Source of the DNA: Massilia sp. BSC265
GTDB lineage: Bacteria > Pseudomonadota > Gammaproteobacteria > Burkholderiales > Burkholderiaceae_D
DNA length: 64,000 nucleotides
Assembly (NCBI RefSeq): GCF_000740675.1
Contig: NZ_JPXI01000026.1
Coordinates: 1-64,000 of the forward strand
Direction of reading: 5' to 3'
The translations under genes and the position numbers were made by a program. The notes below the pieces were generated by a model. That model did no database searches, was not told the DNA's origin, and was given only the letters and a program-made list of their open reading frames with translations. Positions within the stretch are counted from its first letter, which is position 1; every line of letters begins with the position of its first letter. Positions 16,410-28,092 of this stretch are shown one piece after another.

Positions 16410-18032
16410 ATGGCTAACCGTGAAGAACTGGCGATCATCCGCAATGCACGTGCCGGGCAGGCCGCTGCCCAGCTCGAGCTGGGCAAGCTCTACCTGTTCG
16501 GCAGTACCGGCTTGCCGCAGAGCCTGCCGACTGCCTTGCACTGGCTCGAGCGCGCTGCGCGGCAGGAATGCCAGCAGGCCTGGCAACTGATCGGCAACCA
16601 CATTCCGCTCGCGTTGGCCCAGCCCAGCGCCCAGGCGCTCGTGCCCTGGTACGAACGTGCCTATGACGACGGCAGCGTGCATGCAGGCCTCGTGTTTGCG
16701 CAGCTCGTACTGGGCGACGGTACAAGCCCTGGCGCCATCGCCGCCCCGGCCGACTCCCCCGGATTTGCCAAGGCCCTGCGTGCGCTCGAAGATGCTGCCC
16801 GGGCCGGCTTTCCCGAAGCCCAGTGGCTGCTGGCACGCCGGCGCGATGCCGCACCAGTGCGGCCGGCCGGCGCTGGGGCGGTGCCGGCGCCGGTCTCGAC
16901 CCAGGGCTGGCTGCGGCGCGCGGCCGACAGCGGCGTGGCCGAAGCCCAGTCAGCCGTGCTCGACCAGGCTTGGGACGCCGGGCACTGGGACGATTACCTG
17001 GCGCGCGCGCTGCCGCTGGCACGCGAGCTCGTGCGCACGGCCGCCAGCCAGGATGGCGTGCATCGGCTGGCGCCTGGCGATATCGCCTTGCTGTCGCGCG
17101 TCGCGCGCCTGCTCGACGACAGCACATCCCACCCAGGCGGGAAGGGCGAACATGGGCTGGCCCGGCATGGGCTTACGCTTGCACCAGGCGAACCCCTGTG
17201 CTTCTGGGAGCTCGCTGCGGCCGAACACGACCGCCATGCCCAGCTGGCAATGGGCTTGCGCTGCGCGCGCATGGATGTCGGCGGCCGCCGCACCGCCGGC
17301 GGCGGAGCCGCCAATTTCAAGAAGGCGATCCGCTGGCTGACCCTGGCGGGCGAGCAGGGTCTGGCCCAGGCCTGGTATGCCCTGTCGCGTATCTATATCA
17401 AGCCCGAATTCTCGCAACGGAATGTCGCCGATGCCCAGCGCTACCTCGAGCGGGCGGCCGAGATGGGTTACCGCGACGCCCAGCTCGAATGCGGGCACAA
17501 CGCCTGGCGCGCGCGCCGCGAGAACGAGAACAAGGACGTAGCCGCGGCTTACTGGTTGCAGAAGGCGGCCGGCCAGGGCAGTAGCGAAGCGTCGGCACTG
17601 CTGCGCAGGATCGCTCCGCGCCTGGGTACGCCGCCCTATGTCGAGACCGGCAAGCTGCTCGCGGGGCACGAGGAAACGCTGCATGCGCACCCGCTGCTGC
17701 ACGCGCGGCTGGAACTTGCTTCGCTGTTCAGTCTGTCACGGGCCGAAGCGCTGCTGCTGGACGTGCCCGCCGCCGACCACGGCCACTGCCTAGTGATCGA
17801 CATCCGCGCCAGTTATGGGCGCAGCAAGCGTCGCCTGGTGCTGGTCGAGACGGCGCAGGAACGCCATGCGCTCGACCGCATCGTGCGCTTGTTCGAAGGA
17901 ATCGACTGCGGCCCGTCGGGTCCGGAGGGGAATTACCGCCAGCGCTTGTACCGGCTGCGGACGCTGCTGGGGGCGCCGGCGAAAGAAAACGACGAAGGCG
18001 ATCCGGTATCGCCAATCGGTTTGGCGGCCTGA
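16410..18032 (+). CDS. Sel1-repeat (TPR-like) protein
   Basis: 540 residues. Several Sel1-like repeats with the A-x-x-x-L-x-x-A-A-x-x-G pattern: AALQL-type at 12-40 (AAAQLELGKLYLFGSTGLP), ALHWLERAARQE, ALEDAARAGFPEAQWLLA, AIRWLTLAGEQGLAQAWYAL, AQRYLERAAEMGYRDAQLE and YWLQKAAGQGSSEA. Such repeats bind partner proteins. The last 110 residues (from about 430) form a separate domain that I do not recognise. There is no signal peptide with ATG 16410, so it is probably cytoplasmic. The upstream in-frame start at 16371 is less likely. It is convergent with the M23 peptidase gene. Confidence 0.78.
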   Translation: MANREELAIIRNARAGQAAAQLELGKLYLFGSTGLPQSLPTALHWLERAARQECQQAWQLIGNHIPLALAQPSAQALVPWYERAYDDGSVHAGLVFAQLVLGDGTSPGAIAAPADSPGFAKALRALEDAARAGFPEAQWLLARRRDAAPVRPAGAGAVPAPVSTQGWLRRAADSGVAEAQSAVLDQAWDAGHWDDYLARALPLARELVRTAASQDGVHRLAPGDIALLSRVARLLDDSTSHPGGKGEHGLARHGLTLAPGEPLCFWELAAAEHDRHAQLAMGLRCARMDVGGRRTAGGGAANFKKAIRWLTLAGEQGLAQAWYALSRIYIKPEFSQRNVADAQRYLERAAEMGYRDAQLECGHNAWRARRENENKDVAAAYWLQKAAGQGSSEASALLRRIAPRLGTPPYVETGKLLAGHEETLHAHPLLHARLELASLFSLSRAEALLLDVPAADHGHCLVIDIRASYGRSKRRLVLVETAQERHALDRIVRLFEGIDCGPSGPEGNYRQRLYRLRTLLGAPAKENDEGDPVSPIGLAA

Positions 18033-18282
18033 GCTCGGGCCAGGTTCCCGCATCAGGAACCGTCGCCGAAGTACCGTCAAGGGCAGTTCGCTCGACGAGA
18101 CAGTGTATTCCGGCCTGAAGTTCGGCAGGCAACCTTGCCTACAGGCCGAGCGCCCCAAGGAACCGATTAAGAGCGTCCAACAAAACCTTCAGGGCAAGGG
18201 ATGCGGCCCACCGACGCGCCGTCGACGACAGTACGCCTGTACGGCGAGACGGTGCAAAGCAGTCATGGAGTTTTGCCAGGCG

Positions 18283-19239
18283 CTAAGGCGGGTTCACCCG
18301 GTCATTGCGGACGAGATAAGCGGCCCCAAAGCTGACGGGTAAGGGCTTGCCCGACATCGGTTGACGGGCAGACCCCGGCGACTGTGCATGGATATGCAGG
18401 TGCGGTTCATCGCTATTGCCCGAATTTCCTACTTCGCCGATGAGCGCGCCGACGTCGACCCGGTCTCCTGCGGCAAGCCGGATACTGCCCGGACGCAAAT
18501 GGGCAAGCACGACATCGGCTTGTGCGCAACGCAATATCACAGCATTGCCGAGCATGTGGGCGCGATCGGTCTCGGGAACCCGCATATCCGGCACGCCGTC
18601 TATGGCGAAAACGACGGTGCCGCTGCAGGGAGCGAACACCTTCGCACCGTATATCCTGTACGCCGTGGGGGCAGAGGGAAGCAGGCCGTCCGCCCGGAAC
18701 CCGATCGGGTCAACCTGGACAATATCCACGCCGTATGATTGGCCCCGCCATGCCAGGAAGCGCGGTACCGTCGGATCCAGCGTGCGCATGTGTGCATTGA
18801 TATTGATGCTGGCGCCCCCATTGGCGATCACGTATCTGCCGGCACGAAGAGGGAAAGCCAGGTCCACCACGTCCTCGCGCGGCGGGATACGCCCGTACAG
18901 GGCAGTGGCTGCCTGGTACAGCCCGAACCCGCCTGCGCAAACATAGAAAGCGAGTGCTGCCCGGCGGACCAGGCTGGAGCGCGACGCAATGCTTCGAGCC
19001 GCGGCCCGCCCCCGGGAAAAAGCGATCGCCAGCACGAGCAGCACCCCATAGGCATAGGGTGTCCACCATGGAATCACCGTCCATAGACCAGCAAGTGCAA
19101 TGGCGCTCAGTACGGCAGCTGTGGCGGTCGCCTGGATTCCAAAGCCCACGCGGCCCCGTAGTGGAAGGAATGCGATGCAAAAGATGAGCAGCAATGGCGC
19201 CGCTAGCTGGAGGGCAAGGATCAAGGCCATGGTTGCCAT
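18283..19239 (-). CDS. Membrane-anchored M23-family peptidase-like protein
   Basis: 318 residues. Three or four hydrophobic helices in the first 120 residues are followed by a LytM-like domain (about 140-310). HLHIHAQ gives the HxH zinc motif and LAHLRPGSI the catalytic-site His; the GSGN-like GNSGNSDEP loop is present. The first motif, normally HxxxD, reads SYGVD, so the usual first zinc His is absent at that place; the nearby INAH could supply it, as seems usual in this membrane subgroup. Expected role: cutting peptide cross-links in peptidoglycan, or binding it without cutting. It is 66 bases downstream of the DUF6544 gene on the same strand. Confidence 0.75.
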   Translation of the reverse strand: MATMALILALQLAAPLLLIFCIAFLPLRGRVGFGIQATATAAVLSAIALAGLWTVIPWWTPYAYGVLLVLAIAFSRGRAAARSIASRSSLVRRAALAFYVCAGGFGLYQAATALYGRIPPREDVVDLAFPLRAGRYVIANGGASININAHMRTLDPTVPRFLAWRGQSYGVDIVQVDPIGFRADGLLPSAPTAYRIYGAKVFAPCSGTVVFAIDGVPDMRVPETDRAHMLGNAVILRCAQADVVLAHLRPGSIRLAAGDRVDVGALIGEVGNSGNSDEPHLHIHAQSPGSARQPMSGKPLPVSFGAAYLVRNDRVNPP

Positions 19240-19305
19240 GGTTGAGAGCGTCTCTGGACGCGCCAGAATGTTGCCGGAGCCGTGACATTCGTCACGCTGC
19301 CGAGC

Positions 19306-20166
19306 TCACGGAAAGGTGATCGATTCGACTCGCGCACGAAAGAAAGGGAAATAGTCGGCGGTTCCCATATGGTTGCCGCCATCGACGCGGGTCGGCAGGG
19401 TGAATCCGCCAAAGCTGCGGAACTCGGCAAGCGTCCCGCCAAATGGCTGGAGGCGCCATTCTTTTTCCGGATTCACATTGCTCCATCGCGGAATCAGCAC
19501 CCGCAGCGGTCGTCCATCGTCTGCAATGTCGATATCGAGCGTCTGCGTCAGCGAACCTCGCCTGACGATGGCGCGCGCCTGGTTTGGCGTGTTCCCCTCG
19601 ACCCAATCGACGCCCTTGCCGGGCAAGAGCGATGCGGGTGCCCAGAACGCGGCTTCTGCGACGACGCGGCCGAACGATGCACGAAGATGGTTGCTGTCCC
19701 CGCCGGCTCGCACGACGGGCAGGATGCCGCCCAACCAGAACCTGGTCCAGGAGCGATCGGCAAGCATGCCGTCGGATCCCACTATGTGCATGATGCCGGT
19801 GCCTGCCTCAACGGACCAGATAAAACCATGTGGCGACGCCAGAATCTGGCTTGCCTGCATCGGACGGCAGGCTGGATCAGCCTTGCTGCCAAGGCAAATT
19901 TCTCCGCTCATCCGAATTTCGCTGACTTGCCGCAGCGCGGTGCCCTCCGCGATCGTAAAGAGAAAGTAACGGCGCGCGGCATCCGGCAAGTCCTTTACCA
20001 TCTGCCGTGAAAACAGTTCAGTGGATGCGGATGCCGGGCCCTGGAGCTGCTTCCAGGCAGACGCCATCGTGCGCGCTTCGCTCATACGCCATGCCAGCAT
20101 CAGCAACGCGATCAGGACCAGGACCGACAAGGCGGCGAGCGATATCAATAGCATTTTCTGTCTCAT
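19306..20166 (-). CDS. DUF6544-like membrane-anchored protein
   Basis: 286 residues. One N-terminal membrane helix (about 5-25, MLLISLAALSVLVLIALLML), then an extracytoplasmic domain starting near LPDAARRYFLFTIAEGT and ending in the conserved GGFTLPTRVDGGNHMGTADYF region. I recognise the general form of the DUF6544 family; no function is known. GAGGAAAA precedes ATG 20166. It probably shares a transcript with the M23 gene. The decayed nitroreductase lies directly upstream. Confidence 0.68.
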   Translation of the reverse strand: MRQKMLLISLAALSVLVLIALLMLAWRMSEARTMASAWKQLQGPASASTELFSRQMVKDLPDAARRYFLFTIAEGTALRQVSEIRMSGEICLGSKADPACRPMQASQILASPHGFIWSVEAGTGIMHIVGSDGMLADRSWTRFWLGGILPVVRAGGDSNHLRASFGRVVAEAAFWAPASLLPGKGVDWVEGNTPNQARAIVRRGSLTQTLDIDIADDGRPLRVLIPRWSNVNPEKEWRLQPFGGTLAEFRSFGGFTLPTRVDGGNHMGTADYFPFFRARVESITFP

Positions 20167-20248
20167 GCATTTTCCTCGGACCACGCCGCATGGACAGCCT
20201 CCGTCCCGGCGGCGTGCTGGATGTGCAACGGCGTCGGCATACAGGCAG

Positions 20249-20977
20249 TCAGCGATGCAGCAGGGTGGTGCCTTCCTGAACGATGACATCCGATACGGGC
20301 CGCCTGGGCACAGGCGGCAGCGCGTTGGCAGGATAACCCAGGCGAAGGAGAACCTGTGGCATTCCGTTGCTGTCAGCGCATGCAGCTTGGTTCGCAAGAA
20401 GGCGAGCTGAATCGGTTGATTCAAGTACGAAGCTTGCAATCCATGCTGGCATCCGAGTAGCAAAACGCGTTGCAGCGCCTGCCCGGCAATCAGCCAGTCG
20501 CGCACCCCATCGCTGTCCGTTCCCAGCACCGCGAGTAGCGGAGACGCTTCCGCCAGCGCCTTGTCCCTTGCTCCGACTCCTCCTCCCATGTCGAAGGAAC
20601 GCACGACCAACTGGGCGAGCGGCAAGGCCAGGCACGCCGAATCCATCGCCAAGACGGCGTGGATGCATCCAGGCAGCGAGTTCGCGGCGCCAGCTTGGGT
20701 TGGCCCATTGGACGGCATCACCTTCGGAGACCATGGCGGCAGCAATACGAAGATGCATCAGGGCGCAACCACAACTGATCGTCAATTCCCGATCATCGGG
20801 GTCGTTGACAGGAAGCGCACGGGTTCGGTCGGCGAAGAGATCGATGGAAGACTCCGCCATCCGGAAGAGCCAGGGCTGGGTGTTGTGGCTCGAGGGCGCG
20901 AGCACTGTACGCTCGACGAGGGATTCGAACCATGTGCGACGCGTGTCCCGGCCCAGTGCATCCTGAAGCGAGTCCGT
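20249..20977 (-). pseudogene. Acg-family nitroreductase-like gene, decayed
   Basis: Three blocks of an Acg-type FMN nitroreductase can be read, but in two frames. The first frame gives TVLAPSSHNTQPWLF, DPDDRELTISCGCALMHLR and, directly after, WRRELAAWMHPRR; in intact family members roughly 110 residues lie between the last two, so there is an internal deletion. The second frame continues LAQLVVRSFDMGGG, LAEASPLLAVLG, AGQALQRVLLLGCQHG and ASYLNQPIQ. The first frame then resumes with PQVLLRLGYP and the RRPVSDVI end. There is no ATG/GTG/TTG start before the conserved N-terminus (ACG at 20977 stands where a start might be). With a missing start, a deletion and two frameshifts it is not functional. 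Confidence 0.8.
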
Positions 20978-21084
20978 TCTTCCACCTTTAGCGATTTGCC
21001 TGCATCAAGCACCCGTGATGTGGTCCTCGCGGTGTGCCGCTTGCCGGCATCCGGACCGACCCCCGGCGTTTCCGGTTCAGTCCT

Positions 21085-21936
21085 TCAAATCTCGACTTCG
21101 CCCTCGAACACCGTCATCGCCGGCCCGCTGAGGTAGACCGGCTGGCCGGGGCCATCCCAGGCAATGCTGAGTTCACCGCCGCGCGCCGACACGCGCACCG
21201 GCGAATCGAGCAGGCCGCGCCGGATGCCGGCCACCACGGCCGCGCAGGCGCCGGTACCGCAGGCCAGCGTTTCGCCGGCGCCGCGTTCGAACACGCGCAG
21301 GCGGATGTGGCGGCGGTCCACCACCTGCATGAAGCCTGCATTCACCTTCTGCGGGAAGCGCGGGTGCGTTTCGATCGCCGGCCCCATCGTTTCCACGGGT
21401 GCGGTGTCGACATCCTCGACCACCTGCACCGCATGCGGGTTGCCCATCGAGACCACCGACACGAACACGGTCTTGCCACCCACCGGCAGCGGCCAGGTGG
21501 TGTCTTCGTCCTCGGTCCTGCTTTCCAGGCCGGCGCCGTCGAACGGGATATCGAGCGGGTCGAGGCGCGGCGCGCCCATGTCCACCGTCACGCTGCCGTC
21601 GTCCTCGAGACGCGGGGCGATGATGCCCTTCATGGTCTCGACACGGATGCTGCGTTCGTCGGACAGGGCCTTGTCGCTGACGAAGCGGGCAAAGGCGCGC
21701 GCGCCGTTGCCGCATTGCTCGACCTCGCCGCCGTCGCTGTTGAAGATGCGGTAGCGGAAATCAACGCCTTCGGTGACCGGACGCTCGACCACCAGGATCT
21801 GGTCCGCCCCGATGCCGAAGCGGCGGTCGGCCAAGCGGCGCCATTGTTCCGCGTTCAGGTTCACGTCCTGGTGGATCGCATCGACGACGATGAAGTCGTT
21901 GCCCGCGCCGTGCATCTTGGTGAATTTCAGTTTCAT
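21085..21936 (-). CDS. dapF: Diaminopimelate epimerase DapF
   Basis: 283 residues. Interconverts LL- and meso-diaminopimelate for lysine and peptidoglycan synthesis. The two catalytic cysteines are Cys75 (EQCGNGARA) and Cys226 ([10 protein letters not shown]); [12 protein letters not shown] is the standard N-terminus. Usually dapF sits beside DUF484 and xerC; here it is followed by the porin-to-nitroreductase block, while the upstream lpxL-type genes are in the order common to betaproteobacteria. Confidence 0.97.
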   Translation of the reverse strand: MKLKFTKMHGAGNDFIVVDAIHQDVNLNAEQWRRLADRRFGIGADQILVVERPVTEGVDFRYRIFNSDGGEVEQCGNGARAFARFVSDKALSDERSIRVETMKGIIAPRLEDDGSVTVDMGAPRLDPLDIPFDGAGLESRTEDEDTTWPLPVGGKTVFVSVVSMGNPHAVQVVEDVDTAPVETMGPAIETHPRFPQKVNAGFMQVVDRRHIRLRVFERGAGETLACGTGACAAVVAGIRRGLLDSPVRVSARGGELSIAWDGPGQPVYLSGPAMTVFEGEVEI

Positions 21937-21987
21937 GTCTGTTTCAGTTCAACTTAATTAAATCCGAATTGGATTAGCGCGGCTTAA

Positions 21988-22851
21988 TCAGTCGTAGAAC
22001 GACGGCTCGCCCGGCGGCCGGGTCTTGAAGCGTTTATGGGTCCAGAAGTATTCGGCCGGCGCCTCGCGCACGCGCTCCTCGATGAAGGCATTCATGCGGC
22101 GGGTCGCCTCGACCATGTCGTCGCCCGGGTAATTCTCCCACGCCGGATAGAAACGCACACGCCAGCCCTGGTAGTTCGGCAGGTAGGTGGCGACCACCGG
22201 GATCACCTTGGCGCCGGTGGCGGCGGCGATGCGGCCCAGCGCCGTGAGGGTGGCGGCCGGGATGCCGAAGAAGGGCACGAACTCGGCATCTTTTTCGCCG
22301 AAGTCCATGTCAGGCAGCATGAAGTAGGGCAGGCCGTCGCGCAGCGCGCGCAGGATCGGCTTGATGCCTTCCTTGCGCGTCACCAGGCGCACCGGCCCGT
22401 AGCGCTCGCGGCCGTGACGCAGCAGTTTGTCGAAGGCTTCGTTCTTTTGCGGCACGTACATGCTGCACACCGGGATCACGCGTGCTGCGACGCCGGCCAC
22501 GTCGAGGCAGACGAAGTGCGGACACAGCAGGATGGTCGGGCCCGCCTCCATCGCGGCCTGCGGCACCGCCGGCTCGACCTGGATATAGCGGCGCACGCGC
22601 GCCTCCGGCGCCCACCACAGGATCGAACGTTCGACGATGCTGCGCGCGTAGGCGCGGAAGTGCTGCTTCGCGATCGCGTCACGTTCGCTCTCCGATTTTT
22701 CGGGCATGCACAGGCGCAGGTTGGTGAGCGTGATGCGGCGGCGCTTGCCCATGATGCGGAACATCAGGCTGCCGACGGCTTCACCCAGGCGTCCCAGGAT
22801 GGGCAGCGGCAGGAAGTGCAGCAGCCACAGGAGTCCGAGCAGGATCCTCAT
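21988..22851 (-). CDS. LpxL/LpxM-family lipid A acyltransferase (second of pair)
   Basis: 287 residues. Late acyltransferase of lipid A assembly: one N-terminal membrane anchor and a cytoplasmic domain that adds an acyl chain from acyl-ACP. The HX4D catalytic pair reads HFVCLD (CPHFVCLDVAG); the glycine-rich GIKPILRALRDGLP and LPDMDFG segments match the family. Its ATG overlaps the stop of the upstream paralogue as ATGA, so the pair is translationally coupled. Which acyl position or chain it handles cannot be told. Confidence 0.92.
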   Translation of the reverse strand: MRILLGLLWLLHFLPLPILGRLGEAVGSLMFRIMGKRRRITLTNLRLCMPEKSESERDAIAKQHFRAYARSIVERSILWWAPEARVRRYIQVEPAVPQAAMEAGPTILLCPHFVCLDVAGVAARVIPVCSMYVPQKNEAFDKLLRHGRERYGPVRLVTRKEGIKPILRALRDGLPYFMLPDMDFGEKDAEFVPFFGIPAATLTALGRIAAATGAKVIPVVATYLPNYQGWRVRFYPAWENYPGDDMVEATRRMNAFIEERVREAPAEYFWTHKRFKTRPPGEPSFYD

Positions 22852-23699
22852 GCTGCAACCTCGCTTTCCGGGCCGGCCACGCCTTCCGGCTGCTTGTAGC
22901 GGTTGTAGCTCCAGAAGTACTGCGCCGGGCAGCGGGCGATCAGTTGCTCCATGGCGCGGTTGATGGACGCCGCCTGGTCCGCCGCGCTGCCTTCCAGGCT
23001 GCCCTCGAAGGGCACGAAGCGCACCACGTAGCCGCGGCCGCGCGACAGGCGCTCGGCGTAGACCAGCAGGATGTCGGCCTTGCCCAACTGCGCCAGCTTG
23101 GCGGGCAGGGTCATGGTGTAGGCGGTGCGGCCGAACCACGGCGCCCACACGCCTTCGCCTTCCTGTGGCACCTGGTCGGGCAGCAGGCCGATCGGCTCGC
23201 CGCCCTTGAGGGTCTTGGCCAGCACGCGCACGCCGGCCAGGGTAGCCGGCGCCAGTTTGAGGTTGTGGCGCGCACGGGCGCCTTCGACCAGGGGTTTCAG
23301 GGCGCTCTTGCGCGGCGGGCGGTACATGACGGTCAGTGCGGTCTGCAGCGCGATCTGCTGGGCCGTCATCTCGAAGCAGCCCAGGTGTGGCGTCAGGAAC
23401 ACGATGCCCTTTCCGGCATCCAGGCGCTGCTGCACCAGTTCCCATCCCTCGACACTGGCATGGCGGGCGACGCGCTTGGGATCGGCGCACCAGACGAAGG
23501 CCAGTTCGATGATGGCCTTGCCGGCTTCGGCGACGGCGGCATCCAGGTGCCGTTCATAGCCGGCCTGGGCCAGGTTGGCGCGCAGGCGCCGGCGATAGGA
23601 GGGCGAAAAGCCATAGACGAGCCAGCCGAGGGCCGCGCCGAGGGCATGCAAAAACGGCAATGGAAATACCGATAGTGCACGAAATAAAAGAACTAACAT
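22848..23699 (-). CDS. LpxL/LpxM-family lipid A acyltransferase (first of pair)
   Basis: 283 residues, homologous to the gene that follows. The active-site pair is HLGCFE (HX4E), GEPIGLLPDQVPQEGEGVW is the conserved downstream motif, and the protein ends with the usual AQYFWSYNRYK. Membrane anchor at about 3-27 with the chosen ATG 23699; upstream in-frame sequence is not conserved. Divergent from metK across a 190-base gap. The two coupled acyltransferases probably complete hexa-acylated lipid A. Confidence 0.92.
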   Translation of the reverse strand: MLVLLFRALSVFPLPFLHALGAALGWLVYGFSPSYRRRLRANLAQAGYERHLDAAVAEAGKAIIELAFVWCADPKRVARHASVEGWELVQQRLDAGKGIVFLTPHLGCFEMTAQQIALQTALTVMYRPPRKSALKPLVEGARARHNLKLAPATLAGVRVLAKTLKGGEPIGLLPDQVPQEGEGVWAPWFGRTAYTMTLPAKLAQLGKADILLVYAERLSRGRGYVVRFVPFEGSLEGSAADQAASINRAMEQLIARCPAQYFWSYNRYKQPEGVAGPESEVAA

Positions 23700-23889
23700 G
23701 CGATTGACCAGGGTTGAAAGAGCGCTGCTCGGTAGAGCAAAATTCTCGAAGGAAGCGTAAAATACCACTTTATGCAGGATCCGCCGAGTTAATAGACAAC
23801 TTGCGAAGCGGAATATAAATGTCGCTAAAGCGTCGCAGGCAACCGTTTGCTGCGGCACGTACTTAACACAGCAGTAAAATGGAGCCTAC

Positions 23890-25056
<1,167 letters not shown>

Positions 25057-25059
25057 GCC

Positions 25060-25080
25060 GGCCTGGCCTGCGGCCAGGCC
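25060..25080 (+). terminator. GC-rich hairpin right after metK
   Basis: GGCCTGGCC (25060-25068), loop TGC, GGCCAGGCC (25072-25080) form a perfect nine-pair stem just past the stop. There is no T run, so it may be a weak terminator or an RNA 3'-end stabiliser. Confidence 0.5.
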
Positions 25081-25167
25081 TCTCCGCCCGCGCCTCACGG
25101 TTGCGGGTGGGGCAGGTGAACAACAGTGGCGGCCCACAGGCGCCGCCACTCGTGGTAAACTCACCGA

Positions 25168-25236
25168 TTCCGAGGAGCGTTGCGACGAAGATTCCCATCT
25201 TCGCCAGGCTCGGATATCAGCAACCGCGCTCACGTT
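25168..25236 (+). ncRNA. S-adenosylhomocysteine (SAH) riboswitch upstream of ahcY
   Basis: The gap before ahcY matches the ahcY RNA motif: CCGAG (25170-25174) pairs with CTCGG (25209-25213) as P1; GCGACGAAGAT and ATCTTCGCC form the inner stem; GAGCG (25174-25178) can pair with CGCTC (25227-25231) as the pseudoknot. The conserved GAGGAGCGTTGC and GCCAGGCTCGG stretches are intact. Known members switch on ahcY when SAH builds up. It ends about 20 bases before the ahcY ribosome site. Confidence 0.93.
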
Positions 25237-25266
25237 ACTTTTTTCAACCATTGAAAGGAGGGCGTG

Positions 25267-26679
<1,413 letters not shown>

Positions 26680-26695
26680 TCGGTAGGTAGGCAGG

Positions 26696-26733
26696 CGGGC
26701 GCTGCGTTTCATACGAACCAGCGCCCGTTTTTT
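26696..26733 (+). terminator. Terminator after ahcY
   Basis: CGGGCGCTG (26696-26704) pairs with CAGCGCCCG (26719-26727), followed by six Ts (26728-26733). The downstream holin-like gene and metF may therefore depend on read-through or their own promoter. Confidence 0.88.
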
Positions 26734-26798
26734 CAACAGCCGGGCGTTCTTCTCCATGCAAGCGGTGGGAATGCCCGCGTACCACGAAAGTCGATGCG

Positions 26799-27155
26799 AT
26801 GCGCTTGCTCATTACCTGGCTGATCAATGCCGTGGCCCTGATGGCCCTGCCGTTCCTGATGTCTTCCGTGGCGGTCTCCAATTTCACGACGGCGCTGATC
26901 GCGGCCCTCGTGCTCGGGCTGGTCAATACCCTGATCCGCCCGATCCTGGTGCTCCTCACCCTGCCCGTGACCGTGGTGTCGCTGGGCCTGTTTATCCTCG
27001 TCATCAACGCCTTCCTGTTCTGGCTGGTGTCGCGCTGGATCGAGGGTTTCGAAGTGACCGGCTTCTGGTCCGCCTTCCTGGCAGCCATCCTGTACAGCAT
27101 CATTTCGTGGGCGCTTTCTACCTTGCTCCTCAAGGACAACGATGGAAACTCCTAA
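26799..27155 (+). CDS. Phage-holin-family (PF04020-like) small membrane protein
   Basis: 118 residues with four hydrophobic helices and the family pattern AALVLGLVNTLIRPILVLLT followed by TVVSLGLFILVINAFLFW. Despite the family name these are chromosomal proteins of unknown role, found between ahcY and metF in many betaproteobacteria. The end of the gene overlaps metF by 14 bases, which points to co-translation. A role in the methyl cycle is not shown by the sequence. Confidence 0.88.
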   Translation: MRLLITWLINAVALMALPFLMSSVAVSNFTTALIAALVLGLVNTLIRPILVLLTLPVTVVSLGLFILVINAFLFWLVSRWIEGFEVTGFWSAFLAAILYSIISWALSTLLLKDNDGNS

Positions 27156-27972
27156 TTTCAGTATCGAGTTCTTCCCCCCGAAGACCGAGGAAGGCGCCGA
27201 GAAGCTGCGCGTCGTGCGCCAGAAGCTGGCCGAGCTGCAGCCCAAGTACTTCTCGGTGACCTTCGGTGCGGGCGGCACCACCCAGCAGGGCACGCTGCAA
27301 ACCGTGCTCGAGATCAAATCCGCGGGCCACGAAGCTGCCCCGCACCTGTCCTGCGTCGGCGGCAGCCGCGAATCGCTGCGCGCGATCCTGCAGCAGTTCC
27401 AGGACAACGGCATCCGCCGCGTGGTGGCGCTGCGCGGCGACCTGCCGAGCGGCTACGGCGGCGGCGGCGAGTTCCGCTATGCCAACGAGCTGGTCGAGTT
27501 TATCCGCAAGGAAACCGGCGACTGGTTCCACATCGAAGTGGCGGCCTATCCGGAAATGCACCCGCAAGCCCGTTCTCCCCAGGACGACCTGCAGGCCTTC
27601 GCGCGGAAGGTGCAAGCTGGCGCGAATGCCGCGATCACCCAGTATTTCTACAACGCGGACGCCTACTTCGACTTCGTCGATAACGCCCGCAAGCTGGGCG
27701 TGGACGTGCCGGTGGTGCCGGGCATCATGCCGATCACCAACTACACGCAGCTGATGCGCTTCTCGGACATGTGCGGCGCCGAGATCCCGCGCTGGGTGCG
27801 CAACAAGCTGGCCAGCTTCGGCGACGATACCGCCTCGATCAAGGCTTTCGGCCTGGACGTGGTCACCGGCCTGTGCGAACGCCTGCTGGCCGGCGGCGCG
27901 CCGGGGCTGCATTTCTACAGCATGAACCAGGCCGTGGCGACGACCGCGATCTGGCAACGGCTGGTGAAGTAA
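27142..27972 (+). CDS. metF: 5,10-methylenetetrahydrofolate reductase MetF
   Basis: 276 residues. FAD enzyme that makes 5-methyl-THF for methionine synthesis. FSIEFFPPKTEEG is the conserved start with the catalytic Glu, followed by FSVTFGAGGTT, RGDLP and ITQYFYNADAY. It completes the metK-ahcY-metF set that recycles homocysteine to methionine and AdoMet. It starts inside the preceding membrane-protein gene (14-base overlap). Confidence 0.97.
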   Translation: METPNFSIEFFPPKTEEGAEKLRVVRQKLAELQPKYFSVTFGAGGTTQQGTLQTVLEIKSAGHEAAPHLSCVGGSRESLRAILQQFQDNGIRRVVALRGDLPSGYGGGGEFRYANELVEFIRKETGDWFHIEVAAYPEMHPQARSPQDDLQAFARKVQAGANAAITQYFYNADAYFDFVDNARKLGVDVPVVPGIMPITNYTQLMRFSDMCGAEIPRWVRNKLASFGDDTASIKAFGLDVVTGLCERLLAGGAPGLHFYSMNQAVATTAIWQRLVK

Positions 27973-28010
27973 TTGGCATGACGGACGCGGTGCTGGATCG
28001 ACCGCGCCCC

Positions 28011-28073
28011 GTAGGGTGGGCGGCATCAAAGTGAAGGCTGCTCGCCCGCTCGGGGGGAGCCGCCCACCCCTAC
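28011..28073. repeat. GTAGGGTGGGCGG-type inverted repeat between metF and the cyclo-ligase gene
   Basis: GTAGGGTGGGCGG at 28011-28023 is mirrored by CCGCCCACCCCTAC at 28060-28073 with a 36-base centre. It sits between convergent genes and could act as a transcription barrier. One of several related copies in the window. Confidence 0.8.
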
Positions 28074-28092
28074 GATTTGGCTGCGCCGAAAT

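Noticed and set aside
18033-18282. Possible insertion-sequence remnant between the Sel1 and M23 genes
   Set aside because: One stretch looked like an IS end, but no transposase fragment or paired inverted repeat could be shown; only a small AGGCAA/TTGCCT hairpin is visible at 18127-18140.
20925-20945. GGATTCGAACC, resembling a tRNA T-loop
   Set aside because: It is codons of the nitroreductase remnant (FESLVER region); no acceptor stem, anticodon arm or CCA can be drawn around it.
26799-27155. Prophage signal from the holin-family gene
   Set aside because: This family is chromosomal in many betaproteobacteria next to metF; no other phage genes are nearby.
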